A stretch of 64,000 nt of DNA from Rhizomys pruinosus (Eukaryota > Chordata > Mammalia > Rodentia > Spalacidae). The translations under genes were made by a program, and so were the position numbers. The stretch lies in the NCBI GenBank assembly GCA_009823505.1, contig VZQC01011939.1, positions 1,674,178 through 1,738,177 of the forward strand, in the 5' to 3' direction. Positions 1-11,094 of the stretch are shown here, one piece after another. Each line of letters opens with the position of its first letter. Position 1 is the stretch's first letter. Under the pieces are notes generated by a model. That model worked only from the letters and a program-made list of their open reading frames with translations, did not search any database and had not been told where the DNA came from.

Positions 1-222
1 TTTTTGTATGTGTATGAATGTATTGTTTGCATGCAGGTCTGTGCACCCGTGTCGTGCAATGCCGCGGAGGTCAGAAGAGGGTCTCAGATTCCCCTGGAAC
101 TGGAGTTCTCCTGGAATTGGAGTTACAGACGGTTCTTAGCCGCCATGTGGGTGCTGGGGATCGAACCCGGGTCCTCTGCAAGAGCGTCAGTGCTCTTAAC
201 CGCTAGGCTTTCTCTCCAGCCC
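1..222 (-). mobile_element. B2 SINE (17-nt-duplication subtype)
   Basis: Reverse-oriented B2: the tRNA-like head (CTCTCCAGCC) is on the right and the B box complement GGGGATCGAACCC is intact. It carries the extra CTCCTGGAATTGGAGTT. The A-rich tail is cut by the window edge. Confidence 0.92.
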
Positions 223-324
223 GGAGCCTGTTCTAATGGTGCCATATAAGCACTCTGCCCAACACGCCCTCAGCCAATGGCCAAGCACTTTCGAACAGCA
301 GCTGCTTCCAGTCTAAGTCTCTTG

Positions 325-470
325 TGTGTGTGAAGTGTCTAATGTGAATGTGCAGGAAGGTGTACACATACATGCATCTGGAGGCCAGAGGTCATCCCTG
401 GGAGCCACCCTCCTTATTCATTTGAGGCAGTGTTACACAAGAGAGGACACCGAGTTGCCTATTGCTGCCT
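325..470 (-). repeat. Old B4/RSINE-like remnant
   Basis: A degenerate stretch with GTGTACACATACATGC and GGAGGCCAGAGGTCA, typical of the reverse strand of B4-type SINEs. Weak match. Confidence 0.4.
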
Positions 471-655
471 ATGAGGCCCTGTAGAAGTGCTCAGGCAGGT
501 GCCCTCCAAGAAATCTAGCTCCCAGCAGCACCTAGCTCTTCCAGAACAGCCCCTAAAGCAGACCCACAGCTTGGAAACCAGGAAACATCAAGCAATAAAG
601 GGCTTGCAAAAGGCATACAAATCCTCTCCACAGGAGTGTGTTTTCCAGCAATTTC
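471..655. other. No recognised feature
   Basis: Non-repetitive sequence between SINEs; no exon-like or RNA-like signal seen. Confidence 0.5.
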
Positions 656-881
656 TCTTTTTTTAAATTTTTATTTATTTCAATTTTATGCCTCTGAGAG
701 TTTTACCTGCATGTATGTGCACCTGTGTCATGCACTGCCCAAAGAGGGCCCGAAGAGGGTGTTGGATCCCCTGGAACTGGAGTCAGGGACACTTGTTAGC
801 CTATACATGGGTGCTGGGGTACTGAACCCAGTCCTGAGCAAGAGCAGCCAGTGCTTCTACCCCTGAGCCATCTCCCCACCT
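656..881 (-). mobile_element. Diverged B2 SINE
   Basis: Reverse B2 with a decayed B box (GTACTGAACCCAG) and no 17-nt duplication, so an older copy. Confidence 0.8.
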
Positions 882-1091
882 CCTCCAGCAGTTTCTTAAC
901 TCACTGTGCAACCTGGTTTGGGAACAAGTATTTCCATGGGTTGCACAAGGAAAAAAACAAAAACTCGGCACACATTCTTTCCAATTTAGTCTCGTCACCC
1001 TCATCACTAACCAGTGACGGAGGGCTTTCCTGCCACCCGCAGGCAACTCGCCCCACACCCACGCTTGTCTGTGAAACTTTCTCCTCTCTCC

Positions 1092-1357
1092 TTTTTTTTT
1101 TTTTTTAATTAAATTTTTTTTTATTAATTTTATTTATTTCTGTATGTGTATGAATGTACTGTCTGCATGCAGGTTTGTGCACCCGTGTCGTGCAATGCCG
1201 CGGAGGTCAGAAGAGGGTGTCGGATTCCCCTGGAACTGGAGTTCTCCTGGAATTGGAGTTTCAGACGGTTCTCAGCCACCATGTGGGTGCTGGGGATCGA
1301 ACCCGGGTCCTCTGCAAGAGCGTCGGCGCTCCTAACCGCTAGGCCATCTCTCCAGCC
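1092..1357 (-). mobile_element. Young B2 SINE with target-site duplication
   Basis: Full-length, with the 17-nt duplication and an intact B box. It is flanked by the direct repeat TCTCCTCTCTCCTT on both sides (about 1078-1091 and from 1357), as expected for L1-mediated insertion. Confidence 0.93.
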
Positions 1358-1370
1358 CTCTCCTCTCTCC

Positions 1371-2652
1371 TTAACTTGACCTAACGACCATCAGGGACAG
1401 AGTGAGACGGGGACAGTGATGTGACAAGACAGTCCGGCAGAGGCCATCCCAGTGAGAGAGGAGGCCGTATGTGCATTCCGACTGCTTTCCTCGGCTGTGT
1501 AGGTCTGTGACAGCTTGGCCTGTCCTGAGCCCCTCCTGTGTGTGGCCCACCAAGGAGAAGCAGCAGAAGCCGCTCCCAGCCCCATCGCCCTGGATACTGA
1601 AGGGAAGTGAGGCTCCTGCAGAGGGCACCAGACCCACACACCCAGCACTTTCCACGTGGAACACAGATGCTGGGACTTCCTCAGAGGTCTCGAGCAACTG
1701 GTTCTGTGCAATCTGCAGAGGCTAGGAGCTCTCTGCACATTGGAGAGCAGCAGTCACTCAACACCACCTCTAACAGCACCCATGCTGCAGTCACACGGGG
1801 TCAGGGGTAAGGGTGGCACTGCACATACTCATCATTCAGTGGTATTTGCAATTTATTTTTCACCACTTTTCCTCACTGATGACATGAACACAGAGAAAAG
1901 CATTCTTCACCATAGCCAAACTTCATGACCTTGAAGGGGACAGCTCATGGCCCCCATCTGTGGATAGTTTGTGCGGACAGTGAAGCTGAACTCACACTGC
2001 TGTCCCCACAACCTAAGGCAAGGTTTGCAGCGAAGTGCAGAATGGGCATCAGGCCAGAGCCAGAACGTGTGTCCCACAGCCAGGAAACCTGGCTGCATTA
2101 GCCAAGCAATCCCCATGTGATAAACCAAGGCAGTGCAGAGCCCCCACTCCTCCCTTCCTGCACTCAGGACGAGAATTCAGGCCTGTTCAGAGGCACCAAC
2201 GCCTGCGGGCTGACTCTCCCGTGGCTCCCGTGGCTCTCGGAGCATTCCCACCCCTGGCCTTCCCCACCCTCACCTCACCCTCTCTAATCAGTCTTCTGCA
2301 GGTGGATAACGGAATGTAGTCCTGGCCTCTAAGGACTGTCCCTTACAGAACACTCAGGGCTGGAGCGGATGCTCAAGATGACTGAGTTCCCATGCTTCTC
2401 CTTCAAGAGTCCCTTCCCCAGTCCTGAGCACTGCTGTGTTCTAGAAAGACCCTGCAGAGATGGGTATTTAGTGCTGGCTGTGATATGCAGGGTCCACTAC
2501 CCTGTACTCTGCAGAGAAATATCTAAGAGGTTTGGGAACAGCAAAAGCAAAGCCCCCTCTCCACGGGGGCTGCCTGCTCCCCCAAGCGGCAGCTCCAGCA
2601 TGAGCAGAGGAGGGGCACCCATTACTTGCTTTAACCATATTTCCTTCTCTAT
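1371..2652. other. Unique intronic sequence, nothing recognised
   Basis: Apparently single-copy DNA with several short open frames on both strands, none with recognisable protein similarity, codon structure or splice context. Confidence 0.5.
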
Positions 2653-2879
2653 TTAAAAAAATATTTTATTTATTAATTTTATGTATATCAATGTATTGCC
2701 TGCATGTATGTAAGTACTCTTATGTCATGCAGTGCCCACAGAAGTCACAAGAGGGGACTGGATCACCTGGAACTGAAGGTATGGACAGTTGTGAGCTGCC
2801 ATGTGGGTGCTGGGATTTGAACCAGGGTCCTCTGCAACAGCAGCCAGTGCTTTTAACCACTGAGCCATCTCTCTAGCCC
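2653..2879 (-). mobile_element. B2 SINE with target-site duplication
   Basis: Reverse B2 of an older subtype without the 17-nt duplication. The direct repeat ATTTCCTTCTCTAT occurs on both sides. Confidence 0.88.
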
Positions 2880-3027
2880 CCATTTCCTTCTCTATCATTC
2901 TAGAAGTTTAAGGCACCCTAAAAATGTATATAGGGTCAACTTCACTGGATGTTAATCTTACTATGATCCAAGGGTTGATTGACAGGAAACAAAAATTGTT
3001 AGAAAGCAGAAAGGAACATGTGTAGTG

Positions 3028-3290
3028 TTCACACACACTCAGGAGGCAGAGGCGGAGGCAGAGGCAGAGGAGGCAGAGGAGGCAGAGGAGGCAGAGGAGG
3101 CAGAGGACGCAGAGGACGCAGAAGGGGCAGAAGGGGCAGAGGGGGCAGAGGGGGCAGAGGGGGCAGAGGGGGCAGAGGGGGCAGAGGCAGAGGGATCTCT
3201 GTGAGACTGAGACCAACCTCATCTACATGGTGAGTTCCAGGCCAGCTGGGGCTACAGGAAGACCCTGTCTCAAAAATCCAAAAAAGCAGA
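3028..3290 (+). mobile_element. B1 SINE disrupted by an internal repeat expansion
   Basis: A B1 3' half (GAGTTCCAGGCCAGCTGGGGC, then CCCTGTCTCAAAAA) follows a greatly expanded GGAGGCAGAGGCAGG segment of the B1 body. Confidence 0.85.
3041..3193 (+). repeat. GGCAGA/GGGGCAGA microsatellite grown from B1
   Basis: About 150 bp of 6- to 9-bp units (GAGGCA, GGACGCAGA, GGGGGCAGA). It is purine-rich on the plus strand and open in several frames. The repeat seed is the GGAGGCAGAGGCAG motif present in every B1. Confidence 0.9.
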
Positions 3291-3451
3291 AACGGAAGTA
3301 TTTGGGAAGAAGGAGTCAGTGGGAAGGGAAGGACAAGAAGGCCGAAGGGCTGAGTATGAACAAAATACATTACGTATGCACGAAAATATCATAGTCAGAC
3401 CCATTATTATCTATAATTAATAAGCTAATAAAACAACTGGCCTGGGAACAC

Positions 3452-3632
3452 TGCTGGGAAGACAGCTCAGCAAGTGAAGGCGCTTGCTGCCAAGGTCTAC
3501 ACCTGAGCTCAGGAAACCCACATGGCAGAAGGAGATAACTCATTCCCATTAGTTGTTCTCTGACCTCCATACGAGCACCATTGCATGTGTGCACCCACAT
3601 TCATTCATACACACACACACACACACACACAC
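3452..3632 (+). mobile_element. B3-type tRNA-derived SINE with (CA)n tail
   Basis: A head-like GGGAAGACAGCTCAGCAAG, a decayed B box and a TTCTCTGACCTCCA motif are followed by a (CA)n run at 3607-3632. Family name is approximate. Confidence 0.65.
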
Positions 3633-3654
3633 CCCAAAACAACAGACAATAAGT

Positions 3655-4458
3655 TAAAAAAACCCATACACTGACTGGATAAAAGGGCAAAATCCAATAA
3701 ATATCAATAAATATCAAAAGACTAAAAAAGAGAAAGACACACTTAGGTGCCTTGTCCTGCACAAGGACAGTTTCTGAGGAAAGCAATGAAGACCCAGGAA
3801 GCGAGATGCCTCTTTGGCTAGGCAGGACTAGAGGCTGAAGGGGTTTCTCTGCTCACAATTCTGGGCAGCAGAGACACCAACTTCAGACACCCCAAGGGTA
3901 TAACACTGGGCTATACACATCTACCATGTGCTGTGTGGCCGCCACCCACAAGACTGCACAAGGGACCCACGAGCTGACCGGAGGAGCAGGGGGGCAGCTG
4001 GCCAAGTGATGAAGACCCTCCCTGCAGAGCCACAAGTGGCAGAACCACAGGTGGACATGCTACTGCAGCCGAGGGTACTGCTGTGTGCCCAATCTTGTCT
4101 CCAAGAAGCTGGAGTCAGACTGCCTGGGCTTAGTTAGCACCCATCTACTCTGTGGCACGGTGCCATCCGTTGGCCGCTCAAAGGCAATGCTTTAACCACA
4201 ACACCCCACATACCCTTGGTGTATGTTCAACTCAAGAGAAGAAACAAGTGCTCCCTAATGGAAGCCAGAAACCAGCATCCCCTGAATGCTCCAGAGAACC
4301 AAAGGCCTGACTGTGGCAGGGCACCTGCCCAGGTGAAGGAGACCCAGCCCCTGGCCTGCTTCCTCCAAGCTCCTGCCTGACCCTGGCCTGGGCATGTCAT
4401 GAGGGGAAAGCATGCAACATGCTGTTCTTAGAGACGTGGTAGGTACACAGCTTGTGAA
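3655..4458. other. Unique intronic sequence, nothing recognised
   Basis: No repeat family, exon or RNA identified. Confidence 0.5.
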
Positions 4459-4704
4459 CTGCTTTTATTTTTTTTAATTTTATTTCTGTATGTGTATGAA
4501 TGTACTGTCTGCATGCAAGTCTGTACACCCGTGATGTGCAATGCCGCGGAGGTCAGAAGAGGGTGTCGGATTCCCCTGGAACTGGAGTTCTCCTGGAATT
4601 GGAGTCTCTCGGCTCTCGGCCGCCATGTGGGTGCTGGGGATCGAACCCGGATCCTCTGTAAGAGCGGTCGGCGCTCTTAACCGCTAGGCCATCTCTCCAG
4701 CCCC
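4459..4704 (-). mobile_element. Young B2 SINE with target-site duplication
   Basis: Carries the 17-nt duplication; the direct repeat TGAACTGCTTTTA flanks it. The segment after the duplication (TCTCTCGGCTCTCGG) is a local variant. Confidence 0.93.
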
Positions 4705-5542
4705 CTGAACTGCTTTTAAACTACACACACAACCATTGATCATTAAAGGATCTGTGCATTGTTATCTTGTGCAGAATGCTTTCAAAAACACTAGAAGCCC
4801 GCTATTGAAACCACAAAACAAGCCAGACTGCACAGATGCTCAGACCCTCCAGCCAGTGGCTCTCACACTCAAGACTCAGTGAAGTCCTCCGGGTTATTTG
4901 CATAAAGGAAATGCCATGGACTCCTCAAACTGGCACTCTGTAATTCAGAGCCATCCTTCTCAGGCTCTTCTACTTTAGGGCCCACAGGACACCCCCCCCC
5001 ACCACCACTGTCTGCCCCACTGATTTTGAAGTGAAGGGAAAGGGAGCCTGGGAGCTGGTGAGGTGGACTGCTCAGGAACGCTGGCTCCCCGGGAATGCTT
5101 CCGGCAAGCTTGGCTCTCAGCGCTCGTGATCAGGGCTGAAGCACATCAGCCCTTGACAGCCTGCACATTGGCACTGGCCTGGGCTAAAGCTGCACAAGCA
5201 GGAGGGCGATCGGCCCATTTGCAAGGCAGACAAACTTGGAAACACAGGATATGCTTCAAGCTCACAAATTTATTTTTGGAGCAAAATGAAATTTCCTCCT
5301 CAGAATAAGAATGAGACTCTGTGAAGCCAGAAGAGGAACTCTAGACCCCACCCTGCCAAGAGAGCCACGACCTACAAGTCCCTAGGCTCTGGCCAAGTGC
5401 TAACTTTTAGCTACAGTGAAACAATCTCCAAAGTGAAAACATTCTGTCCACATCTCTGAATTAACATTTGCAGCCCCGACAAAGCCTCTGGGGTGGAAGG
5501 AGCAGCACTGGGAGCTGCTGCAGAGGGCAGCTCACTGACAGT
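4705..5542. other. Unique intronic sequence
   Basis: Mostly single-copy. It includes an ATTTGCAT octamer near 4897 and a C-rich run near 4992. No gene recognised. Confidence 0.5.
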
Positions 5543-6589
5543 GGGCACACGGCACAGAGGGCACACGGCGCAGCGGGCACACGGCGCAGAGGGCACACGG
5601 CGCAGAGGGCACACGGCGCAGAGGGCACACGGCACAGCGGGCACACGGCACAGCGGGCACACGGTGCAGAGGGCACACGGCACAGCGGGCACACGGCACA
5701 GCGGGCACACGGCACAGCGGGCACACGGCGCAGAGGGCACACGGCGCAGAGGGCACACGGCGCAGCGGGCACACGGCGCACAGGGCACACGGCGCAGAGG
5801 GCACACGGCGCAGCGGGCACACGGCGCACAGGGCACACGGCGCACAGGGCACACGGCGCACAGGGCACACAGTGCAGAGCGCACACAGCACAGCGGGCAC
5901 ACGGCGCAGAGGGCACACAGCGCAGAGGGCACACGGCACAGAGGGCACACGGCACAGCGGGCACACAGCGCAGAGGGCACACAGTGCAGAAGGCACACGG
6001 CACAGAGGGCACACGGCACAGCGGGCACACAGTGCAGAGGGCACACGGCACAGAGGGCACACAGCACAGCGGGCACACAGTGCAGAGGGCACACAGTGCA
6101 GAGGGCACACGGCGCAGAGGGCACACGGCACAGCGGGCACACGGCACAGAGGGCACACAGCGCAGAGGGCACACAGCACAGCGGGCACATGGCACAGTGG
6201 GCACACAGCACAGAGGGCACACAGTGCAGAGGGCACACAGCACAGCGGGCACACGGCACAGAGGGCACACAGTGCAGAGGGCACACAGCACAGCAGGCAC
6301 ACAGTGCAGAGGGCACACAGCACAGCAGGCACACAGTGCAGAGGGCACACAGCACAGCGGGCACACAGTGCAGAGGGCACACGGCACAGCGGGCACACAG
6401 CACAGCGGGCACACAGCGCAGAGGGCACACAGCACAGCGGGCACACAGCGCAGCGGGCACACAGCGCAGAGGGCACACAGCACAGCGGGCACACAGCGCA
6501 GCGGGCACACAGTGCAGAGGGCACACGGCACAGCGGGCACACGGCACAGAGGGCACACGGCACAGAGGGCACACGGCACAGAGGGCACA
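5543..6589. repeat. 16-bp minisatellite, about 65 copies
   Basis: The unit is GGGCACACGGCGCAGA, with variants GGCACAGC, AGTGCAGA and AGCACAGC that interleave without indels. Because 16 is not a multiple of 3 and the unit has no stop in any register, all reading frames on both strands stay open for hundreds of codons. The Cys/Ala/Val/Pro-rich (minus) and His/Thr/Gln/Arg/Gly-rich (plus) frames are artefacts. Confidence 0.97.
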
Positions 6590-7067
6590 GCCTGAGCCCG
6601 CGCACCGAGCCCACAGCCACCTACACACAGCTAGGTGCCAGAGTGGGAGCAAGAACACTCAGCAGGCGCTTCTACTCAGTCCTGCTGAGAGCCATACGGC
6701 ATACAGCGCATCCCTGAAGGTCTTGGTCAACTCGGCAGGATTCCCAGCCACCGGAGACACCTTTAGGTGAGTCCAGCAGGCTCTGAGGACTCGGAAAGAC
6801 CTGCCCTGTAAGAGGGAGGGGGCTCCATCCCATAGACTGAAGCTAATAACAGAATAAAAACGTTAAAGGATGAAGCTGGCTGAGGACCCAAATTCACCTT
6901 CCTCTGCTCTCTGATGACAAAGGTGACCTGCTGCTTCAGACTCTGGCCACCACGAACTCCTCCAAGCCTTCCCTGTCATGATGGAGTGAATCCTCTTAAA
7001 CTGTGAGTCAGAACAGAGTTTGCTTCCCTTAAGTTTCTTGTCTGGGAAGAATTAAAAAACAAGCAAA
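6590..7067. other. Unique intronic sequence, nothing recognised
   Basis: Flank of the 16-bp array; no repeat family or exon identified. A short stretch near 6,895-7,035 (CTGATGACAAAGG onwards) may be an old SINE or LTR remnant, but I cannot assign it. Confidence 0.4.
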
Positions 7068-7222
7068 GTGCCAGGCATGGTGGCACAACACCTTCAGTCT
7101 CAACACTTGGGAGGCAGAGGCAGGCGGATCTCTGTGACTTCAAAGCTAGCCTGGTCTACAGAGCAAGTTCCAGGCAAGCTGGGGCTACAGGGAGACTCTG
7201 TCAAAAAAAAAGAAAAGAAAAG
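7068..7222 (+). mobile_element. B1 SINE
   Basis: Forward B1 (GCCAGGCATGGTGGCACA, then GGGAGACTCTGTC) with an A-rich tail. Confidence 0.9.
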
Positions 7223-7545
7223 AAAAAGTAACGAATGCAGAACTGGTACCAACAAATAGGGCTGCCGCCATGACCCTGACTGTGTGGCTCACAAGACCGG
7301 AAACTCCAAGAGAGGGTGGGAAGAGTTTGGAGCTGTAGGCTAGATGTTCTAGTGCTGGGAGCAGAGCTCGATGGCAGGGCTGCAATAATTTGGAAGACAG
7401 GGCACAAGAATGAGTGGTGGAGGGTTAGGTTTCAGAGGGAAACAAGGACTCCACTGGACACTGGGACAGAGGCAGATCCTGTGATCTGACCAAAACTCTG
7501 CCTGTGCCCTAATAATCTGATTGAACCTGAAGTCAAAAGTAACAG
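7223..7545. other. Unique intronic sequence
   Basis: No feature recognised between two B1 copies. Confidence 0.5.
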
Positions 7546-7717
7546 ACTATGTGGTGCACGCCTTTAATCCTAGCACTTGTGACGCAGAGGCAAGCGGATC
7601 TCTGTGCGTTCAAAGCCAGCCTGGTCTACAGAGTGAGTTCCAGGCTAGCTGGGGCTACAGGGAGCCCTGTAGCTAGGGAGACCCTGTCTCAAAAAGACAA
7701 AAAAAAAAAAAAAAACT
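7546..7717 (+). mobile_element. B1 SINE
   Basis: Forward B1 with a small internal duplication near the 3' end (GGGAGCCCTGTAGCTAGGGAGACC) and a poly-A tail. Confidence 0.9.
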
Positions 7718-8529
7718 AACAGACTAAGTTGTTTGGTGAAAGAAGTATCAAGACAGCACAACACCCAGGCTTGGACACGGCTACTGCCCACTGCTCTTAG
7801 ATGGACGGTGGGCAAAGACAGCCACATCACTGTTACAGAGGTGGGGCCCCTCAAGAGAACCCTCACAGTCCTCCCTGTGAAAAGGCATCCAGAGGGCAGG
7901 ACAGCACCTACCAAAGGCTCCAGCTCGTAAACACGGCAAATGCATTGGAAGAGAGAGAACCCAGGCTGAGTATGCCAATGAAGGAGTGCCCAGCTCACAA
8001 ACAAGCTCAAGGACAGTTTTCCAGGCTCAGCCACAAGCTGCAGAGATCACTAAGCTGTGGTAGAAGGGCCCAAACATGTCTTGAGCTGGCAACATCATCC
8101 ACACGGCTCTGAGGGCACGTAAAGTACAAACTGAGGGGGCCTTGGAGGCTCCTACCCAGGTTCAGGAAGCCTCTGCGGTCAGGCAGGGTGTCAGGTCAGA
8201 CTCCCTGCAAAGAGGGAATCTGTCCTGTGAAGGTGAAAGCAAGGTTGCCATGGAGGGTCCAGGATGCCAGAGACAACAGGACAGACAGTGGGACACCTGC
8301 CGGGGAGAGCTGTAGGCACAGAGTGGAGTGGACCAGAGTGTCTCCAAGGGCTGCAGGCAGCAGAGCTGGAAGGGGTTACCAGGCTGCCGCAGCCCTGCCA
8401 ACTCCATTATGACCCAAATGCCAGGCCAGGCCTGTGGGCTGCTGTCTGCCCTGCGGCTTTCAGTCTTTAGCCTGCTCTTCCCTTTCTCTGCCCCATTCCT
8501 GCCTTTGGGAACTGGGATGGTTCTGGATT
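7718..8529. other. Unique intronic sequence, nothing recognised
   Basis: Short frames only; no exon-like conservation visible. Confidence 0.5.
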
Positions 8530-9060
8530 AGGAATAGATTACTTAGGTTATTTAGATTTTTTATGTTACAGTGGCTCACAATTAAGAGACTACCTTGAGA
8601 CTCAGAATAGACTGGGCTTTTAACCAACATAAGCATTGTTAAGTTCTGGGGACTCTTTTGGGCAAACAAAATGTATGTTACATTATGAGATGTGCACGAG
8701 TCTTTGAGGACCTGGGGTAGACTGCTATGATTTACAGGTGATGTGTCAGAGGACACACTTGTGACAGCTGGTTTTGATCATCAACTTGCCAGGATTAGGA
8801 TTTAGAGTCACTGACCAACAAACTGCTTGGCTCACATCTCCAGAGAGGTTGATCTAAGAAGACAGCCCCTGAATGTGGGCAGCAACTCCCTGGCTGGGGA
8901 CAAGACCAGGGGAAGCCATGGAGAGCCTGTGATTCTACACTGTAGACACAATGGAGCTGCCCCCAGTTCCAGCCATAGAAACTCCTCCCAATCCACCTCA
9001 AGGATTGGACTCCTCACTTGCATCCTTCTCCTAAAGTCCTTCCTGCCTGTTATTTAGTGA
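8530..9060 (+). mobile_element. MaLR-type remnant (internal 3' end plus LTR, truncated)
   Basis: The stretch AGACTGGGCTTTTAACC, GGGGACTCTTTTGGGC and GGGGTAGACTGCTATGA resembles the 3' internal end of mammalian MaLR elements. It is followed by an LTR-like segment (TTGTGACAGCTGGTTTTGAT, ATCAACTTGCCAGGATT). No coding capacity. Family call from memory. Confidence 0.55.
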
Positions 9061-9140
9061 CAAAAATGAAAAACATAATACAGGATTTGAAAAAAAATAA
9101 ACTGAAAAAAGAGAAAGTGTAAACTTTAAGAATAAATACA

Positions 9141-9266
9141 CACCGGGCGTGGTGGTGCACTCAGGAGGCAGAGGCAGGTGGATCTCTGTGAGTTCAAGGT
9201 CAATCAGGTCTACATACTCAGTTCCAGGCCAGCTGGACTGCAGGGAGATCCTGTCTCAAAAAAAGA
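9141..9266 (+). mobile_element. B1 SINE
   Basis: Forward B1 with head ACCGGGCGTGGTGGTGCA and tail CCTGTCTCAAAAAAAG; about 20 bp are missing from the middle (the CCTTTAATCC segment). Confidence 0.88.
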
Positions 9267-9270
9267 ATAT

Positions 9271-9350
9271 GTGGCTGGAAAGATGGCTCAGCAGTTAAGA
9301 GCACCGCGGTTCGATTCCCAGCACCTACATGGCAGCTAAGAACCATCTTT
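9271..9350 (+). mobile_element. B2 SINE, 3'-truncated
   Basis: GGCTGGAAAGATGGCTCAGC to AAGAACCATCTTTAAG, retaining the B box GGTTCGATTCC. A B1 abuts directly. Confidence 0.85.
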
Positions 9351-9480
9351 AAGTCAGGCGTGCTGGCACATGCCTTTAATCCTAGCACTTGGGAGGCAGA
9401 GGTAGGTGGATGTTTGTGAGTTTAAGGCTAGCCTGGTGTACAGAGCGAGTTCCCTGTCTCAAAAGACCAAAAAAAAAAAA
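9351..9480 (+). mobile_element. B1 SINE
   Basis: Forward B1 joined to the broken B2; A-rich tail at 9468-9480. Confidence 0.88.
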
Positions 9481-9487
9481 GAATACT

Positions 9488-9655
9488 AGGTGCTAGAGAG
9501 ATGGCCCCGAGGACCCAGGTTAGATTCCCAGCACCCACATGACAGCTGACAACCACCCCTAACTCCAGTTCCAGGGCATCTGATGCCTTGTTCCAACCCC
9601 TTCATGCACTGTACAACACATGTGCACTTACACACATGCAGCCAATGTGTGTAAG
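9488..9655 (+). mobile_element. B2 SINE with A-box region deleted
   Basis: The head GGTGCTAGAGAGATGGCC jumps straight to CCGAGGACCCAGG, so about 25 bp between the A box and B box are missing. Confidence 0.82.
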
Positions 9656-9771
9656 GTATGGGGTACATACCTGTAACCTGGCATTTTGGAGGCAGACAGG
9701 AGAACCTTGAGCCTAGAAGTTTGAAACCTGCCTGTGCAACACAGATCCCATAAAAAAATGAGTAAAGGAGC

Positions 9772-9925
9772 AGGGCTCAGTGGCGCACACCTTTAATCCC
9801 AGCATGCAGGGCAGAAGCCACAGATATCTGTGAGACCCAGGCCAGCCTGGCCTACACAGAGTTGCAGGATAGGTGGGGTACAGAAGACCCTGTCCCAAAA
9901 CACAAACACAAAACAAAACACGAAC
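9772..9925 (+). mobile_element. B1 SINE
   Basis: Forward B1 with a diverged body (CCCAGCATGCAGGGCAG) and an ACAAAACAAAAC tail. Confidence 0.85.
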
Positions 9926-9995
9926 AAGATGGCCAGTGGTGAAAGCACAGAGGTCACGAGATGAGGGAAGAACTGACCTGGAGCATGTGTGTACC

Positions 9996-9997
<2 letters not shown>

Positions 9998-10040
<43 letters not shown>
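9998..10040. repeat. (CA)n microsatellite
   Basis: About 21 CA dinucleotides. Confidence 0.97.
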
Positions 10041-10043
<3 letters not shown>

Positions 10044-10212
10044 TGGAAGAAATAAGATAAATTATAATGACTAAATAAACAGGAAAAATAAAATCAACTA
10101 TACATCACATTTACAATGATTTTATCCATGCTTGCTTCATCAGATGACTTTAAACCCTAGTAGTATCTGGGGAAGGGGTTGCAAAGATCCATTAATGTAC
10201 AGTGCATATTTT

Positions 10213-10450
10213 TCTTTTTTTATTTTATTTATTTATGTGTATGAATGTACTGTTTGCATGTAGGTTTGTGCACCTGTGTCGTGCAATGCTGCGGAGGTCA
10301 GAAGAGGGTGTCAGATTCCCCTGGAACTGGAGTTCTCCTGGAATTGGAGTTACAGATGGTTCTCAGCCACCATGTGGGTGCTGGGGATTGAACCCGGGTC
10401 CTCTGCAAGAGCAGTCGGTGTTCTTAACTGCTAGGCCATCTCTCCAGCCC
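10213..10450 (-). mobile_element. B2 SINE, copy 1 of a tandem duplicate
   Basis: Reverse B2 with the 17-nt duplication and private variants (GCACCTGTGTCGTGCAATGC, GGGGATTGAACCC, GTTCTTAACTGC) shared exactly with the next copy. Confidence 0.92.
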
Positions 10451-10731
10451 CACATTTCTTTTTCATTTTTTTTAAATATTTATTTTATTTATTTATGTGT
10501 ATGAATGTACTGTTTGCATGTAGGTTTGTGCACCTGTGTCGTGCAATGCTGCGGAGGTCAGAAGAGGGTGTCAGATTCCCCTGGAACTGGAGTTCTCCTG
10601 GAATTGGAGTTACAGATGGTTCTCAGCCACCATGTGGGTGCTGGGGATTGAACCCGGGTCCTCTGCAAGAGCAGTCGGTGTTCTTAACTGCTAGGCCATC
10701 TCTCCAGCCCCACATTTCTTTTTCATTTTGA
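10221..10731. repeat. 260-bp tandem duplication containing a B2
   Basis: Two head-to-tail copies with period exactly 260 bp. I find no mismatch across the B2 body and the right-hand flank. Confidence 0.9.
10473..10710 (-). mobile_element. B2 SINE, copy 2 of a tandem duplicate
   Basis: Identical to the preceding B2 at a 260-bp offset, including the downstream flank CACATTTCTTTTTCATTTT, so it arose by duplication and not by a second insertion. Confidence 0.92.
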
Positions 10732-10832
10732 GAGTGTCCCTGTAGCCCTGGCTGGTCTGGAACTCAGAAAGATCTGCCTGCCTCTGCCTCTTGTGCTGGG
10801 ATTAAAGGCATAGGCCACCACACCCAGCTAAC
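10732..10832 (-). mobile_element. B1 SINE, partial
   Basis: Reverse B1: CCCTGGCTGGTCTGGAACTC to GGCCACCACACCCAGC. Confidence 0.85.
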
Positions 10833-10879
10833 TGCACATATTTATTCTAAAGACCAAAAGAGTGTCTAAGAAGTCCTAA

Positions 10880-11012
10880 ACAGCCAGGCACAGCGTGTGT
10901 GCCCTGTGACATCAGCTCAGGAAGGTAATGCTGCCTGTGAGACCAAAGAGCTCAAGCCCAGCCTGAGCTACAGAGAGACCCATCTCAAAAACAGAAAAAG
11001 CAAAGAAAAAAA
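10880..11012 (+). mobile_element. Diverged B1-like SINE
   Basis: GCCAGGCACAGCGTGTGTGC, AGCCCAGCCTGAGCTACAG and CCCATCTCAAAAAC in B1 order. Confidence 0.6.
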
Positions 11013-11094
11013 TCCTAAACCTTCATTCCAAAGGTGGATTAGTAAACTATTTTATTAGTAAAACTTGTATTTATTTTTATGTATTTACTTTTTG

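Noticed and set aside
4..249. Recurrent 60-110-aa ORFs starting MYECTVCMQVC or [16 protein letters not shown]
   Set aside because: These are conceptual translations of reverse B2 SINEs and recur at every young copy.
5411..6770. Overlapping long ORFs (up to 425 aa) on both strands, including a Cys-rich one
   Set aside because: They exist only because the 16-bp unit has no stop in any register; no promoter, splice or domain evidence.
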